Shown here piece after piece: positions 18,956 to 28,233 of a stretch of 32,044 bases of DNA. A program made the position numbers and the translations under genes. Below the pieces are notes generated by a model, which did no database searches, was not told the DNA's origin, and was given only the letters and a program-made list of their open reading frames with translations. The stretch spans positions 1-32,044 of the forward strand of contig JAQIBH010000013.1 in NCBI GenBank assembly GCA_027859205.1, given 5' to 3'. The first letter of the stretch is position 1. Every line of letters begins with the position of its first letter. This DNA is from Bacteroidales bacterium (GTDB taxonomy: Bacteria; Bacteroidota; Bacteroidia; Bacteroidales; UBA12077).

Positions 18956-21304
18956 TTAGAAAGGATAACCAATACCAATATTTATCGTAAAATCATCATT
19001 CCAGGTGAGATCATTAAATCCGGACATCCAACGATCACCTTCAAGCATAGCAGGATCTCTAAGCTTTATACCTAAATCGAGCCTAAAAAGAAAAAATGAA
19101 AAATCAAATCGAGTACCTATTCCTGACCCAATAGCAAATTCATTATAAAACTTACTAAAACGAAAAAGACCTCCTTCAAAATCATCAGAATATATGTTCC
19201 AAACATTACCTGCGTCTATGAATAATGCTCCTTCTAAGACCCAAAATAATTTAAATCTATACTCAATATTTGCTTCAAGTTTTATGTCGCCAGTTTGATT
19301 TGGGAATCTCGTCCCTGATACTCCGGAATAAGATCCCGGGCCTAAATCTCTCACATTCCAAGCTCTAATACCATTTGCCCCTCCAGAAAAATACATTTTT
19401 TCAAAAGGTAATGATCCGGAATTACCATATGGAATTCCTATTCCTCCAAAAATTCTATATACTACTGTATTTGATTTATCTACAATATCATAAAACCTGA
19501 AATCAACATCAAATTTTGCATACTGAGAAAAAGGTATTCCAAATATCTCATAACTCCCATTTTCATTTTTATTTGCATTTGTAAGATCGCTGAAAACAGA
19601 TAATAAATTACCAGACAATTCAGAACTAAATATACAGAAGTAAAAATCTCTAACTTTTCTTATGTCCTGATTATTAAATATTAAACTGTAGCTTGAAGCA
19701 GACACAATATTTTTTTCATAGCTACTTCGCAGATTAGTAGAGTCAATATATTCTTTAAATTCCTGAGTGGCATTGGGTAAATCAACAGCATTTAGATCAA
19801 GAAGTTTTACTGAATGTTTTAAAAACTTATTACCATCCCACAAATATCCATATGACATATTCACGAGTGACCTACGATAATCAATTCTATCCTGGAATTT
19901 GTAACCTATAGAAATCAGTGTTTTCGGAGTATACTTTTTGCTAAACTTTTCGCCTTTAAATACGGGTAAAATAAATTTAGGAATACTAACCGTTACATTA
20001 CCACCAAATTCGGTTGTATAAAAATTCCCTGCAACATTTGCTTCATCAATTGCTTCTATGGCGCCATTAATTCTAAAATCTGTAATTTCTGCCCCTCCAA
20101 AAATACTTCGATGTCGATAAAGGAAATTACCCCCAATACCAATATTACCATAGGAATTTGTTCCTTGAAGTTCTACAGTATATGATTGAAGAAGGTGTTT
20201 TGTTAATTTTATATTACAATTTAAATATCCAAGATTTAGGCTATCATTTTCCAAAGAGTTGAAAATATCAAATTGGATATTGATAATTTTAAAAAGTCTT
20301 AGCATTGTTAAATTCTTATAAGTTCGATTAGCTTTATCAAGTGAATATAACTCACCTTCTTGCAAGAAATTTGATTGTAATATGACCCTCTTATTTAATT
20401 TGTCGATTCCTTTTGAAATAAAATAAACACCCTTAACATATGATGTATCAAGATTTTTATAATAATCATCTCCTAATTCTAAGGCTTGTTTTTGATCAAA
20501 ATTTGTAAAAACAAAAACCTTATTAATCATAGCTTTTTTATGGCTCGTAGATATGATTGCTTTATTTGAATCCTTTTCTTGAAAATTTTGGATTTTTAAT
20601 ATCAAATCAACTTTACGAGTTTTGGCCGAACTATCGGCTTGGAAATATATAAACTCTTTATTAAAACTATAATAACCCTTGTTTTTTAAATTAGTTTCGA
20701 TCCTTTGTCGCTCATCCTGAATTACATCTAAATCAAAATTATCTCCTATTTTAATTAATGATTTTAAAGTGTCGGTTAAAAAATCGGGAGCTAAAAGTGT
20801 ATCGTTACAAGTAAATTTTATTTTATTTATTTTATATGGCTCGTTAATCTCAATCTTGTATAAAACTCTTGCGCGTTTTCTTTTTAAAAGAACTGTATCT
20901 ATGACTTTAGAATTATAATAGCCCTTATTATCGAAATATGACTTTAATAACCCTACAGACTTGTTGGCAACAAAATCATCATAAATTATTGGCTCTTCGC
21001 CTATAGTTCTTAACCAATTACTCAAACCCTTTTCTTTGTTTGAATCTTTTCGTGATAAGTTATATAACCATAAATGAAATCGAAGACCTAAAATCCTTTT
21101 ATTTGGTTTTTGCCTTACAAAATTTTTTATTTCCTCTTTCTTTACTTTTCCTTCAATAACTTTTATTCGATATCGATCAAGTAAATACTCATCATCGGGA
21201 ACATATTTAACAGGGCTGCATGAAGAAAAAAGAATTACGAAAAAGAATATCAGTAATCCAAAACATTGTAAATTTGATTTATATAATCGTATGATTATTT
21301 TCAA
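18956..21304 (-). CDS. tamL: TamL-type lipoprotein Omp85 (BamA/TamA family)
   Basis: A 782-residue outer-membrane Omp85 protein. It has a lipoprotein signal (hydrophobic stretch about 15-26, then SSC with Cys29 as the lipidated residue). This is a hallmark of the Bacteroidota TamL proteins, which are thought to work with TamB in outer-membrane assembly. A POTRA-containing region extends to about residue 380. The C-terminal part is the 16-stranded barrel, with the conserved GGANGIRAWNVRDLGPGS loop motif equivalent to the VRGF/Y motif of BamA. The only usable start is TTG at 21304: no ATG or GTG exists between the upstream in-frame stop and the signal peptide. tamB is not in the window. The divergent neighbour is an RNA methyltransferase. 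Confidence 0.88.
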   Translation of the reverse strand: MKIIIRLYKSNLQCFGLLIFFFVILFSSCSPVKYVPDDEYLLDRYRIKVIEGKVKKEEIKNFVRQKPNKRILGLRFHLWLYNLSRKDSNKEKGLSNWLRTIGEEPIIYDDFVANKSVGLLKSYFDNKGYYNSKVIDTVLLKRKRARVLYKIEINEPYKINKIKFTCNDTLLAPDFLTDTLKSLIKIGDNFDLDVIQDERQRIETNLKNKGYYSFNKEFIYFQADSSAKTRKVDLILKIQNFQEKDSNKAIISTSHKKAMINKVFVFTNFDQKQALELGDDYYKNLDTSYVKGVYFISKGIDKLNKRVILQSNFLQEGELYSLDKANRTYKNLTMLRLFKIINIQFDIFNSLENDSLNLGYLNCNIKLTKHLLQSYTVELQGTNSYGNIGIGGNFLYRHRSIFGGAEITDFRINGAIEAIDEANVAGNFYTTEFGGNVTVSIPKFILPVFKGEKFSKKYTPKTLISIGYKFQDRIDYRRSLVNMSYGYLWDGNKFLKHSVKLLDLNAVDLPNATQEFKEYIDSTNLRSSYEKNIVSASSYSLIFNNQDIRKVRDFYFCIFSSELSGNLLSVFSDLTNANKNENGSYEIFGIPFSQYAKFDVDFRFYDIVDKSNTVVYRIFGGIGIPYGNSGSLPFEKMYFSGGANGIRAWNVRDLGPGSYSGVSGTRFPNQTGDIKLEANIEYRFKLFWVLEGALFIDAGNVWNIYSDDFEGGLFRFSKFYNEFAIGSGIGTRFDFSFFLFRLDLGIKLRDPAMLEGDRWMSGFNDLTWNDDFTINIGIGYPF

Positions 21305-21358
21305 GGCTTTATTTATATTTACATTAAATTATTTAAAAAACATGCACAATCAATAACT

Positions 21359-22132
21359 ATGCTCAGCAAAAATAAAATTAAATTCTTTAATTCCATTAAA
21401 AAAAAGAAATACAGAGATATCAATCAGTGTTTTTTTGCTGAAGGGGAAAAACTTGTTGACGAACTTCTCAATTCAGATTTAAAAATAATAGAAATTTATG
21501 CAACTTCAGAATGGATTAATTTAAATGAACAACAAATTACAAAACGAAATGCGGATGTTATTGAAATTTCTGAAAATGAACTAAACAAAATAAGCTCTTT
21601 AACAACACCTAACAAAGTTATTGTAATTGCTAAACAAACATGTTTTGATTTTAATATAAACGAAATAAGTAAAGAATTAAATATCTTTTTAGAAAATATA
21701 AATGACCCCGGAAATCTTGGAACTATTATTCGAATTGCAGATTGGTTTGGAATTGAAAATATTTTTTGCTCAAAAGAAAGTGTTGATATGTACAATCCTA
21801 AAGTAGTACAGGCTTCAATGGGTGCAATTTACAGGACAAAAATTCATTATGTTGATAGTGTTAAGTTTTTAACTGATATAAAAAGTCTTGAGAATTTTAA
21901 TATTTACGGAACATTTTTGGAAGGAAATAATATATATAAAGAAGATTTAGACAAGAATGGGTTAATAATAATGGGTAGTGAGTCGCATGGAATCTCAAAC
22001 ACCATTAGTTCGTTTATAAATAAAAAACTATTTATACCTAATTATCCAATAATGAAAAAGACTTCGGAATCATTGAATATTTCTACTGCAACGTCAATTG
22101 TTTGCTCTGAATTCAGGAGAAGAATTTCATAA
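21359..22132 (+). CDS. TrmH/SpoU family rRNA or tRNA 2'-O-methyltransferase
   Basis: A 257-residue RNA methyltransferase of the SPOUT superfamily, transferring a methyl group from S-adenosylmethionine to a ribose 2'-OH. An N-terminal RNA-binding (SpoU substrate-binding, L30e-like) domain occupies about 1-90. The three SPOUT motifs are clear: NDPGNLGTIIRIADWFG, then MGSESHGIS, then SESLNISTATSIVCSEFRRR at the C-terminus, which together form the trefoil knot. The exact target RNA cannot be assigned. It is the only plus-strand gene in the left 26 kb. It stops one base before the convergent porT stop, with no room for a terminator. Confidence 0.9.
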   Translation: MLSKNKIKFFNSIKKKKYRDINQCFFAEGEKLVDELLNSDLKIIEIYATSEWINLNEQQITKRNADVIEISENELNKISSLTTPNKVIVIAKQTCFDFNINEISKELNIFLENINDPGNLGTIIRIADWFGIENIFCSKESVDMYNPKVVQASMGAIYRTKIHYVDSVKFLTDIKSLENFNIYGTFLEGNNIYKEDLDKNGLIIMGSESHGISNTISSFINKKLFIPNYPIMKKTSESLNISTATSIVCSEFRRRIS

Positions 22133-22133
22133 A

Positions 22134-22844
22134 TTATTCGAAATGTAAAGAAACCATAAACATTCTAGAATTCATTTTATCGATTGAATTGGCATATTGA
22201 GGATATTCATCTGCCGGATCTGATGAAATAACATTAAACACTCCGACAGAATATTTAATTTCGGTTGAGAATTTAAAAAACGGCAAATAAAAATCTACTC
22301 CAACCCCAAGTTCATAATAAATATCAAAAGATTTCAATTTTATATAAATCTCTTCGTCTTCGTTAAATTCCTTATTTCTGGCCATATCATTCCTCACATT
22401 TATACCTCCAATTAAATATGGCCTTGTATTATTTATTCTAGTTGCCTTGTATTTTAAAGTAAGCGGTAAATCAATAAAAGTAGACTCTATTTTCATTTCA
22501 GATACTATATTCTTATTACTATCATAAAATAAAATCTTTCTTTGTCCTAACGAGATCCCTGGAAGAAATCTAAGATCAAGATACTCCGTTAATCGTAAAT
22601 TTGTAACTATGCCTACATGAAAACCTGGAACTAAATCATTCAATTCTGGATTTAATATTGCAGAATCAACTCCAAAAGTATTCATTGATGAAGTAAGTTT
22701 AAAATCCATCGTATTTACACCTATTGTAAATCCAAAATGTAATCTTTTAAAATCTACTCCTTGATAGTTTAAAACAATATCTTTCTGAGCAAAAAGGGAT
22801 TGAGTTATAAGGCTTAAGAATAATATGATAACAAATTTCTTCAT
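22134..22844 (-). CDS. porT: Type IX secretion system protein PorT
   Basis: A 236-residue outer-membrane beta-barrel protein with a signal peptide (about 1-19, ending SLFAQ). The family-typical start of the mature part is present (...VDFKRLHFGFTIGVNTMDF), followed by alternating strands such as LRFLPGISLGQRKI, TFIDLPLTLKYKA, RPYLIGGINVRND and YYELGVGVDFYLPFFKFSTEIKYSVGV. PorT (SprT) is required for the T9SS of Bacteroidota. Location directly behind ubiE supports the call, since this gene pair is common in the phylum. It implies that the organism exports proteins with C-terminal sorting domains, consistent with the sorting-domain fragment at 31638-31874. Confidence 0.85.
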   Translation of the reverse strand: MKKFVIILFLSLITQSLFAQKDIVLNYQGVDFKRLHFGFTIGVNTMDFKLTSSMNTFGVDSAILNPELNDLVPGFHVGIVTNLRLTEYLDLRFLPGISLGQRKILFYDSNKNIVSEMKIESTFIDLPLTLKYKATRINNTRPYLIGGINVRNDMARNKEFNEDEEIYIKLKSFDIYYELGVGVDFYLPFFKFSTEIKYSVGVFNVISSDPADEYPQYANSIDKMNSRMFMVSLHFE

Positions 22845-22885
22845 AGATTAAGGTAAAACTTCCTAACGTTATAATTTTGTATATA

Positions 22886-23608
22886 TTACTTAAATGCCCA
22901 ATATAAAGAAGCTATCCCAAAACTAAGAGGTTTATACAAACATTGCTTAAATCCAGCTTGTTCTAATTTCTGAATAAATAATTCTCGCTCTGGAAATTTA
23001 TTTACAGATTCCGGTAAATACGTATATGCCGAATTATCCTTCGAAATTATTTTCCCTAATAATGGTAAAATAATCTTAAAATAAAAATTATACACTTGCT
23101 TAACTGGAAAAACCCTGGGTTTTGAAAATTCAAGAATAACAATTTTCCCTTGAGGTTTTAAAACACGATACATTTCAGATAAACCTTTATTCAGATCTTC
23201 AAAATTTCTTACTCCAAAAGCTGCTGTTATTCCATCGAATTTGTTGTCGTTAAATTCCAAATTTTCAGAATCACCAATCTTCAGCTCAATAATATTTTGA
23301 TATCCTTTTCTTTGAATTTTCTTAATTCCAACATTCAACATCTCTTGTGAGATATCAATTCCAATTACTTTTTGTGGATTAAGTTTTAAGGCAGCAATTG
23401 CTAAATCACCAGTACCAGAAGCTACATCAAGGATAAATGGATTCGATGCAATATCATTTATACATTTTATTGCTTTTTTTCTCCAAAGATTGTCTATTCC
23501 CAACGAGAGAAAATGATTTAAAAAATCATATCGTCGGGCTATATTATTAAACATTTGAGCAACTTGCTCTTTCTTTCCCGACTTATTGTCTTTATATGGT
23601 GTTATCAC
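22886..23608 (-). CDS. ubiE: demethylmenaquinone methyltransferase (UbiE/MenG)
   Basis: A 240-residue class I S-adenosylmethionine methyltransferase that performs the last C-methylation in menaquinone synthesis. Bacteroidota normally make menaquinone. Motifs: FNNIARRYDFLNHFLSLGID near the N-terminus, the SAM site ILDVASGTGDLAIAAL, then AFGVRNFEDLNKGL and the C-terminal SFGIASLYWAFK. The start is a GTG at 23608. The next Met is inside the conserved N-terminal helix, so GTG is preferred. It lies 11 bases downstream of purL and 41 bases upstream of porT. Confidence 0.95.
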   Translation of the reverse strand: MITPYKDNKSGKKEQVAQMFNNIARRYDFLNHFLSLGIDNLWRKKAIKCINDIASNPFILDVASGTGDLAIAALKLNPQKVIGIDISQEMLNVGIKKIQRKGYQNIIELKIGDSENLEFNDNKFDGITAAFGVRNFEDLNKGLSEMYRVLKPQGKIVILEFSKPRVFPVKQVYNFYFKIILPLLGKIISKDNSAYTYLPESVNKFPERELFIQKLEQAGFKQCLYKPLSFGIASLYWAFK

Positions 23609-23619
23609 AAATTATCAGA

Positions 23620-25842
23620 TTAGTCTTCCTTCAAGTAGTTTTCCAAAGCATTGTCATACAGTTTTTTAATGTCACTAATAAAACCATATGAATTATCATC
23701 AATTCTTAATTCTGATTTTGTTATATGACCAAGAGACGAAAATGGAACTTTTTGCGCGATCATATAATCAATGAAATTATCTTCGTTCGTAGGAGAAACA
23801 GTAACAACAATCCTACTTTGCGCCTCACCAAAAAGAAAAGCATCTTTTCTGATTTCGGCATCCGGAGTAACATCAAATCCAAATCCTTTAATTAATGCCG
23901 ATTCAACAAGTGTGACAAATAAACCTCCATCGGCAACATCATGTGCAGATAAAACCAGATTCTTCTTAATTAATCCTTTAATTGCTTCCTGAATTTCATG
24001 TTCCTCTTCCAAATCGAAATAAGGTACCGGTGATTCTTCAATATTATGAATATAATTAAGATATTCAGAAGAATTTATATCATTTCTAGATTTACCAATC
24101 AAATAAATCATATCACCTTTATTTTTAAAAGCAATACTCATTTGATTATTTTTATCTTCGATTAAACCAATCATACCAATAGTTGGCGTTGGATTTATTG
24201 GTTCAGTTTTACCGTCTACCATCATTTGGTTATAGAAACTAACATTACCTCCAGTTACCGGAGTATTAAATTTCTTACATGCATGACTCATTCCTTTAAT
24301 TGCACCAACAAATTGCCAATATGCTTCCGGATTATACGGATTTCCAAAGTTTAAACAGTTAGTAATTGCAAGTGGATCACCTCCCGAACAAACTATATTT
24401 CTTGCAGCTTCAGAAACAGCAATTGAAGTACCTATTTCTGGATCAGCCTTTACATAACGTGAGTTACAATCAACTGTCATTGCCAGAGCTTTATTTGTTC
24501 CTTTTATATTATATATTCCTGCATCGGAAGGAAAATTTGTAGTCATATTTCCAGTACCAACCATTGTATCATACTGTTCAATAACCAATTTCTTAGATGC
24601 AATGTTTGGGCTTTGCAATAATTGTAATGCAGTTGCTTTATAATCTTCGGGTTCTTTAACTGAATCGATATTAAATTTCTGATATTCTTTATAATATGCA
24701 GGCTCTATATACTCACGTTCATAAATAGGAGCTCCACCTCCTAACACCAAAGTAGATGCAGGAACTTCTGCTACAAGCTCGTCATTCATGTAAAAGTATA
24801 GTTTATCTTCTTCAATTACTTCACCAATAATTGCACAGTGTAAATCCCATTTATCAAATATTCTTTCAACTACATCTTCCTTACCCTTTTCAACTACCAC
24901 CAACATTCTTTCTTGCGATTCAGAAAGCAATATTTCAAAAGGTATCATATCTTGCTGACGCAATGGAACGTTATCAAGATTGATTTTCATACCATGAGCA
25001 CCTTTTTCGGACATTTCAGATGTAGAACAAATAATACCTGCTGCACCCATGTCTTGCATTCCAACAACAGCGCCAGTTTTATTCAATTCTAATGTCGCTT
25101 CCATAAGAAGTTTTTCCATGAACGGATCACCTACTTGAACAGAAGGAAGATCATCTGCAGAATTCTCAGTTAAATCGGCTGATGCAAATGTTGCACCATG
25201 AATACCATCTTTCCCTGTCGATGAACCAACTATATATACAGGATTTCCAGCTCCTAAAGCAATTGCTGAAATCATATCGTCTTTGCCCATAATACCAACT
25301 GACATTGCATTTACCAACGGATTTGTGTTATAACATTTATCGAAAACAACTTCGCCACCTAATACTGGAATTCCGAAAGCATTTCCGTAATCCCCAATAC
25401 CTTTAACTACTCCTTTTAAATGCCACTTTGTACGATCACTTTTAATATCGCCAAAACGTAATGAATTTAATTGTGCCACAGGTCTGGCGCCCATTGTAAA
25501 AATATCGCGATTAATTCCTCCAACCCCTGTAGCCGCACCTTGATAAGGTTCAACTGCAGAAGGATGATTATGCGATTCTATTTTAAAAGCACAAGCCATT
25601 CCATCGCCAATATCAACTAATCCTGCATTTTCCTGACCTGCTTCAACAAGCAATTGTTTGCCAGTTCGAGGTAAAGTCTTTAACCATTTTATCGAATTTT
25701 TATACGATGCATGCTCCGACCACATTACCGAGTATATACTCAATTCAGTAAAATTAGGCGTACGTCCTAAATTTTCTTTTATTTTATCAAACTCTTCAGA
25801 TGATAAACCAAGATTCTCTGCGGTTTTAACATTCACGTCCAT
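23620..25842 (-). CDS. purL: phosphoribosylformylglycinamidine synthase subunit PurL (small type)
   Basis: A 740-residue PurL, the ATP-dependent subunit that turns FGAR and glutamine-derived ammonia into FGAM in purine synthesis. The length is that of the Bacillus-type PurL, which works with separate PurQ and PurS subunits. The large fused form is about 1,200-1,300 residues. Family signatures are the ESHNHPSAVEPYQGAATGVG segment near residue 90, the NSLRFGDIK region, and the second repeat half with CNSRYVKADP and VTGGNVSFYNQ. purQ and purS are not in the window. It is the first gene of purL-ubiE-porT, under the promoter element at 25885-25892. Confidence 0.96.
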   Translation of the reverse strand: MDVNVKTAENLGLSSEEFDKIKENLGRTPNFTELSIYSVMWSEHASYKNSIKWLKTLPRTGKQLLVEAGQENAGLVDIGDGMACAFKIESHNHPSAVEPYQGAATGVGGINRDIFTMGARPVAQLNSLRFGDIKSDRTKWHLKGVVKGIGDYGNAFGIPVLGGEVVFDKCYNTNPLVNAMSVGIMGKDDMISAIALGAGNPVYIVGSSTGKDGIHGATFASADLTENSADDLPSVQVGDPFMEKLLMEATLELNKTGAVVGMQDMGAAGIICSTSEMSEKGAHGMKINLDNVPLRQQDMIPFEILLSESQERMLVVVEKGKEDVVERIFDKWDLHCAIIGEVIEEDKLYFYMNDELVAEVPASTLVLGGGAPIYEREYIEPAYYKEYQKFNIDSVKEPEDYKATALQLLQSPNIASKKLVIEQYDTMVGTGNMTTNFPSDAGIYNIKGTNKALAMTVDCNSRYVKADPEIGTSIAVSEAARNIVCSGGDPLAITNCLNFGNPYNPEAYWQFVGAIKGMSHACKKFNTPVTGGNVSFYNQMMVDGKTEPINPTPTIGMIGLIEDKNNQMSIAFKNKGDMIYLIGKSRNDINSSEYLNYIHNIEESPVPYFDLEEEHEIQEAIKGLIKKNLVLSAHDVADGGLFVTLVESALIKGFGFDVTPDAEIRKDAFLFGEAQSRIVVTVSPTNEDNFIDYMIAQKVPFSSLGHITKSELRIDDNSYGFISDIKKLYDNALENYLKED

Positions 25843-25884
25843 TTCAAAAAGCTTTATAATGATTAATTTTGGTTAAAGACACCG

Positions 25885-25892
25885 CAAATATA
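25885..25892 (-). promoter_or_regulatory. -7 element of the purL-ubiE-porT promoter
   Basis: TATATTTG on the minus strand, 42 bases before the purL ATG, matches the Bacteroidota -7 consensus. A TTTG lies about 22 bases upstream, slightly beyond the usual 19-21, so strength is uncertain. Confidence 0.55.
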
Positions 25893-26103
25893 ACTAGTCT
25901 TTATAAGAAAACTCCAAAATTCAAATAACAAATTCCAATTAAATTTCAACACTCAAACTCAAAATTTAATAAACCCATATGTTTTATTATGTCTATTATT
26001 TCATGCAGATTAGGATTTAAAGCTTCTACCTAGAATAAAAAATCATAAGTTTGTTATTTTAATCACCTTTTTTTTCAATTATAATGAACATAAAAGCTAT
26101 AGA
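25893..26103. other. intergenic between divergent purL and SDR genes
   Basis: The gap between the purL start and the SDR ATG is 322 bases. It holds the two divergent promoters at its ends. The middle has A/T-rich text with several CAAATTC/AAATTCCAA-like words and no open reading frame, tRNA or strong hairpin that I can recognise. Confidence 0.5.
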
Positions 26104-26134
26104 TATGGTTAAAAATAAATTTTAATTAAATTTG
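26104..26134 (+). promoter_or_regulatory. probable promoter of the SDR gene
   Basis: Plus strand -7 TAAATTTG (26127-26134) with an imperfect -33 TATG (26104-26107) 19 bases upstream. It would give a leader of about 25 bases before the ATG at 26165. Confidence 0.5.
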
Positions 26135-26164
26135 CCATTCGTTTTAGTCAAAAAAAAATATATT

Positions 26165-26923
26165 ATGAATAGAATTGCATTAATTACTGGCGCTACATCG
26201 GGAATTGGAAGAGCAACTGCAAAAACTTTATCTCAAAATAATTTTGATGTAATAATTACAGGCAGGAGAAAAGAACTTTTGGAAAATCTTGAAAAAGAAA
26301 TAAAATCCGAATCCTCAAACAAAATTTACATTTTAAATTTCGATATTAGAAATAAGGAAGAGGTAGATAATGCTATTAACAGTTTGCCCAATGAATGGAA
26401 AAATATTGATGTATTGGTAAATAATGCTGGACTCGCCGTTGGTTTAAATCATATACAAGATGGTGTAATTGATGATTGGGAACGAATGATTGATACTAAT
26501 GTAAAAGGTTTGTTATATGTTACGCGAAAAGTAGCACCAACTATGGTTGAGAAAAAGCATGGACACATTGTGAATATTGGATCAACGGCAGGAAAAGAAG
26601 CTTACGAAAATGGAAACGTTTATTGTGGCTCCAAACATGCTGTAGATGCAATTACTAAAGGGATGCGAATTGACATGCTGCAAGATAAAATAAAAGTAAC
26701 TGCCATAAATCCTGGAATGGTAGAAACGGAATTTTCGTTAGTTCGTTTCAAAGGCGATAAAGAAAAAGCAAGTAATGCATACAAAGGATTTACTCCACTT
26801 TATGGATACGATATTGCAGATGCTATTTTATATGTAGTAACAAGACCAGAACATGTTTGCGTAAATGATATGATAATTACAGCTACTGCTCAGGCTAATT
26901 CTTATTATAAAATAACAGAATAG
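26165..26923 (+). CDS. short-chain dehydrogenase/reductase, YdfG-like
   Basis: A 252-residue NAD(P)-dependent oxidoreductase of the classical SDR family. The dinucleotide-binding motif TGATSGIG is at residues 8-15 and NNAG at 86-89. The catalytic Ser140, Tyr153 and Lys157 (YCGSK) are all present. The GRR after the second strand favours NADP(H). Sequence features such as LVNNAGLA and the C-terminal PEHVCVNDMIITATAQA are like the 3-hydroxy acid (serine/allothreonine) dehydrogenase YdfG group, but the substrate is not proven. I chose the ATG at 26165. An in-frame TTG at 26132 overlaps the promoter's -7 element and is rejected. Confidence 0.9.
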   Translation: MNRIALITGATSGIGRATAKTLSQNNFDVIITGRRKELLENLEKEIKSESSNKIYILNFDIRNKEEVDNAINSLPNEWKNIDVLVNNAGLAVGLNHIQDGVIDDWERMIDTNVKGLLYVTRKVAPTMVEKKHGHIVNIGSTAGKEAYENGNVYCGSKHAVDAITKGMRIDMLQDKIKVTAINPGMVETEFSLVRFKGDKEKASNAYKGFTPLYGYDIADAILYVVTRPEHVCVNDMIITATAQANSYYKITE

Positions 26924-27013
26924 TACTGAGTATCAAGATATGAGATTGCAAAATTTAAAGTTTATAAGGTATACTAGGTTTCTATTTTTTAAATCCACAC
27001 AAATTCAAAAATT

Positions 27014-28231
27014 ATGTTAAGAATAATTATTTCACTTCTATTCATCTTTACATTTACTGTTATTGATTTGTCAGCTTGCACTACAGCAATAGTTTCTGGG
27101 AAATATACTGATGACGGTCGCCCAATTTTATGGAAACATCGTGATTCTGATTTTTATCAGAACAAACTAATGTATTTTACCGATGGTAAATATGATTATA
27201 TTGGTTTAGTAAACTCTGAAGATTTTATTGGTGAGCAAGTGTGGGGCGGAACAAATTCTACCGGATTTTCTATTATGAACGCTGCATTATATGATGTTAA
27301 TTTAGATTACAATGGAGATTATAAAGATCGCGAAGGCTATGTGATGAAAATGGCATTACAACAATGCGCCACTTTAGAAGATTTTGAAAAGTTTCTAAAT
27401 GATCTGCCAAAACCAATGGGAGTTGCTGCTAACTTTGGAGTGATTGATGCAAATGGAGGAGCTGCGTATTATGAAACAGACAATAATACTTTTGTAAAAT
27501 TTGACGCAAATGATCCGCATGTTGCTCCTAACGGATATTTAATCAGAACAAACCATGCATTCACGGGAAAAAAAGACGAAGGGTTTGGATACATTCGATA
27601 TGAAAATGCACATGATTTGTTTTCAAATGCATTTGCCACGAACAAATTAAATTATCAAACGGTCATAACCGATTTTAGTCGATCATTTTATCATTCTCTT
27701 TTAAAAACAGATTACAGAGATAACACAGATAATTACTCCGAAAAACAGCATTTTATTAACGCTGGAGATCTGATTGTAAGAAATAGTTCTGTCTCAGATG
27801 TCATAGTCCATGGAGTTAAAAGTGGTGAATCTCCTGAATTCACGACTATGTGGACAGTGTTAGGATATCCTTTTACAACAGTTGCTGTACCTGTATGGAT
27901 TAAAGGTGGAGAAAAATTGCCAAAAATGATGATGGCTGAGAAAAGTGGGAATGCGCCTTTATGTAAAATGGCATTAGAACTTAAAAAGCATTGTTATCCT
28001 ATAGAACGTGGATCAGGCTATAAGTATTTAAACATTTCGGCCTTAATAAATAAAGAAAACTCAGGCATACTTCAGAAAATTGAACCTGTGGAACAAAAAA
28101 TTTTCGAAGAAACTGAGAATAAACTTTCTGATTGGCGAATAAATTTATTGAAGAAAGATCAAATTCAGGAATATTATAAATGGCTCAATGCTTTTGTAAT
28201 AAATGAATATAAATCTATTTTAGAAAATTAG
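27014..28231 (+). CDS. secreted Ntn-type hydrolase, C45/C69-like
   Basis: A 405-residue exported protein. A hydrophobic signal (about residues 3-18) leads to LSAC with Cys22. The mature sequence begins CTTAIVSGKYTDDGRPILWKHRD, the pattern of Ntn-hydrolases of the penicillin acylase/acyltransferase (C45) and dipeptidase (C69) groups, where an N-terminal Cys is the nucleophile. Further conserved-looking blocks are GLVNSEDFIGEQVWGGTNSTGFSIMN, ANFGVIDANGGAAYYET and GYLIRTNHA, typical for the alpha-beta-beta-alpha fold. It likely cleaves an amide or peptide bond outside the cytoplasm. The substrate is unknown. The site is also a perfect lipobox (see findings). A small gene of unknown function follows after two bases. 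Confidence 0.72.
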   Translation: MLRIIISLLFIFTFTVIDLSACTTAIVSGKYTDDGRPILWKHRDSDFYQNKLMYFTDGKYDYIGLVNSEDFIGEQVWGGTNSTGFSIMNAALYDVNLDYNGDYKDREGYVMKMALQQCATLEDFEKFLNDLPKPMGVAANFGVIDANGGAAYYETDNNTFVKFDANDPHVAPNGYLIRTNHAFTGKKDEGFGYIRYENAHDLFSNAFATNKLNYQTVITDFSRSFYHSLLKTDYRDNTDNYSEKQHFINAGDLIVRNSSVSDVIVHGVKSGESPEFTTMWTVLGYPFTTVAVPVWIKGGEKLPKMMMAEKSGNAPLCKMALELKKHCYPIERGSGYKYLNISALINKENSGILQKIEPVEQKIFEETENKLSDWRINLLKKDQIQEYYKWLNAFVINEYKSILEN

Positions 28232-28233
28232 AA

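Noticed and set aside
26132-26164. Longer SDR start at TTG 26132
   Set aside because: The TTG lies in the -7 element TAAATTTG; the ATG at 26165 places the TGxxxGIG motif at the usual distance from the N-terminus.
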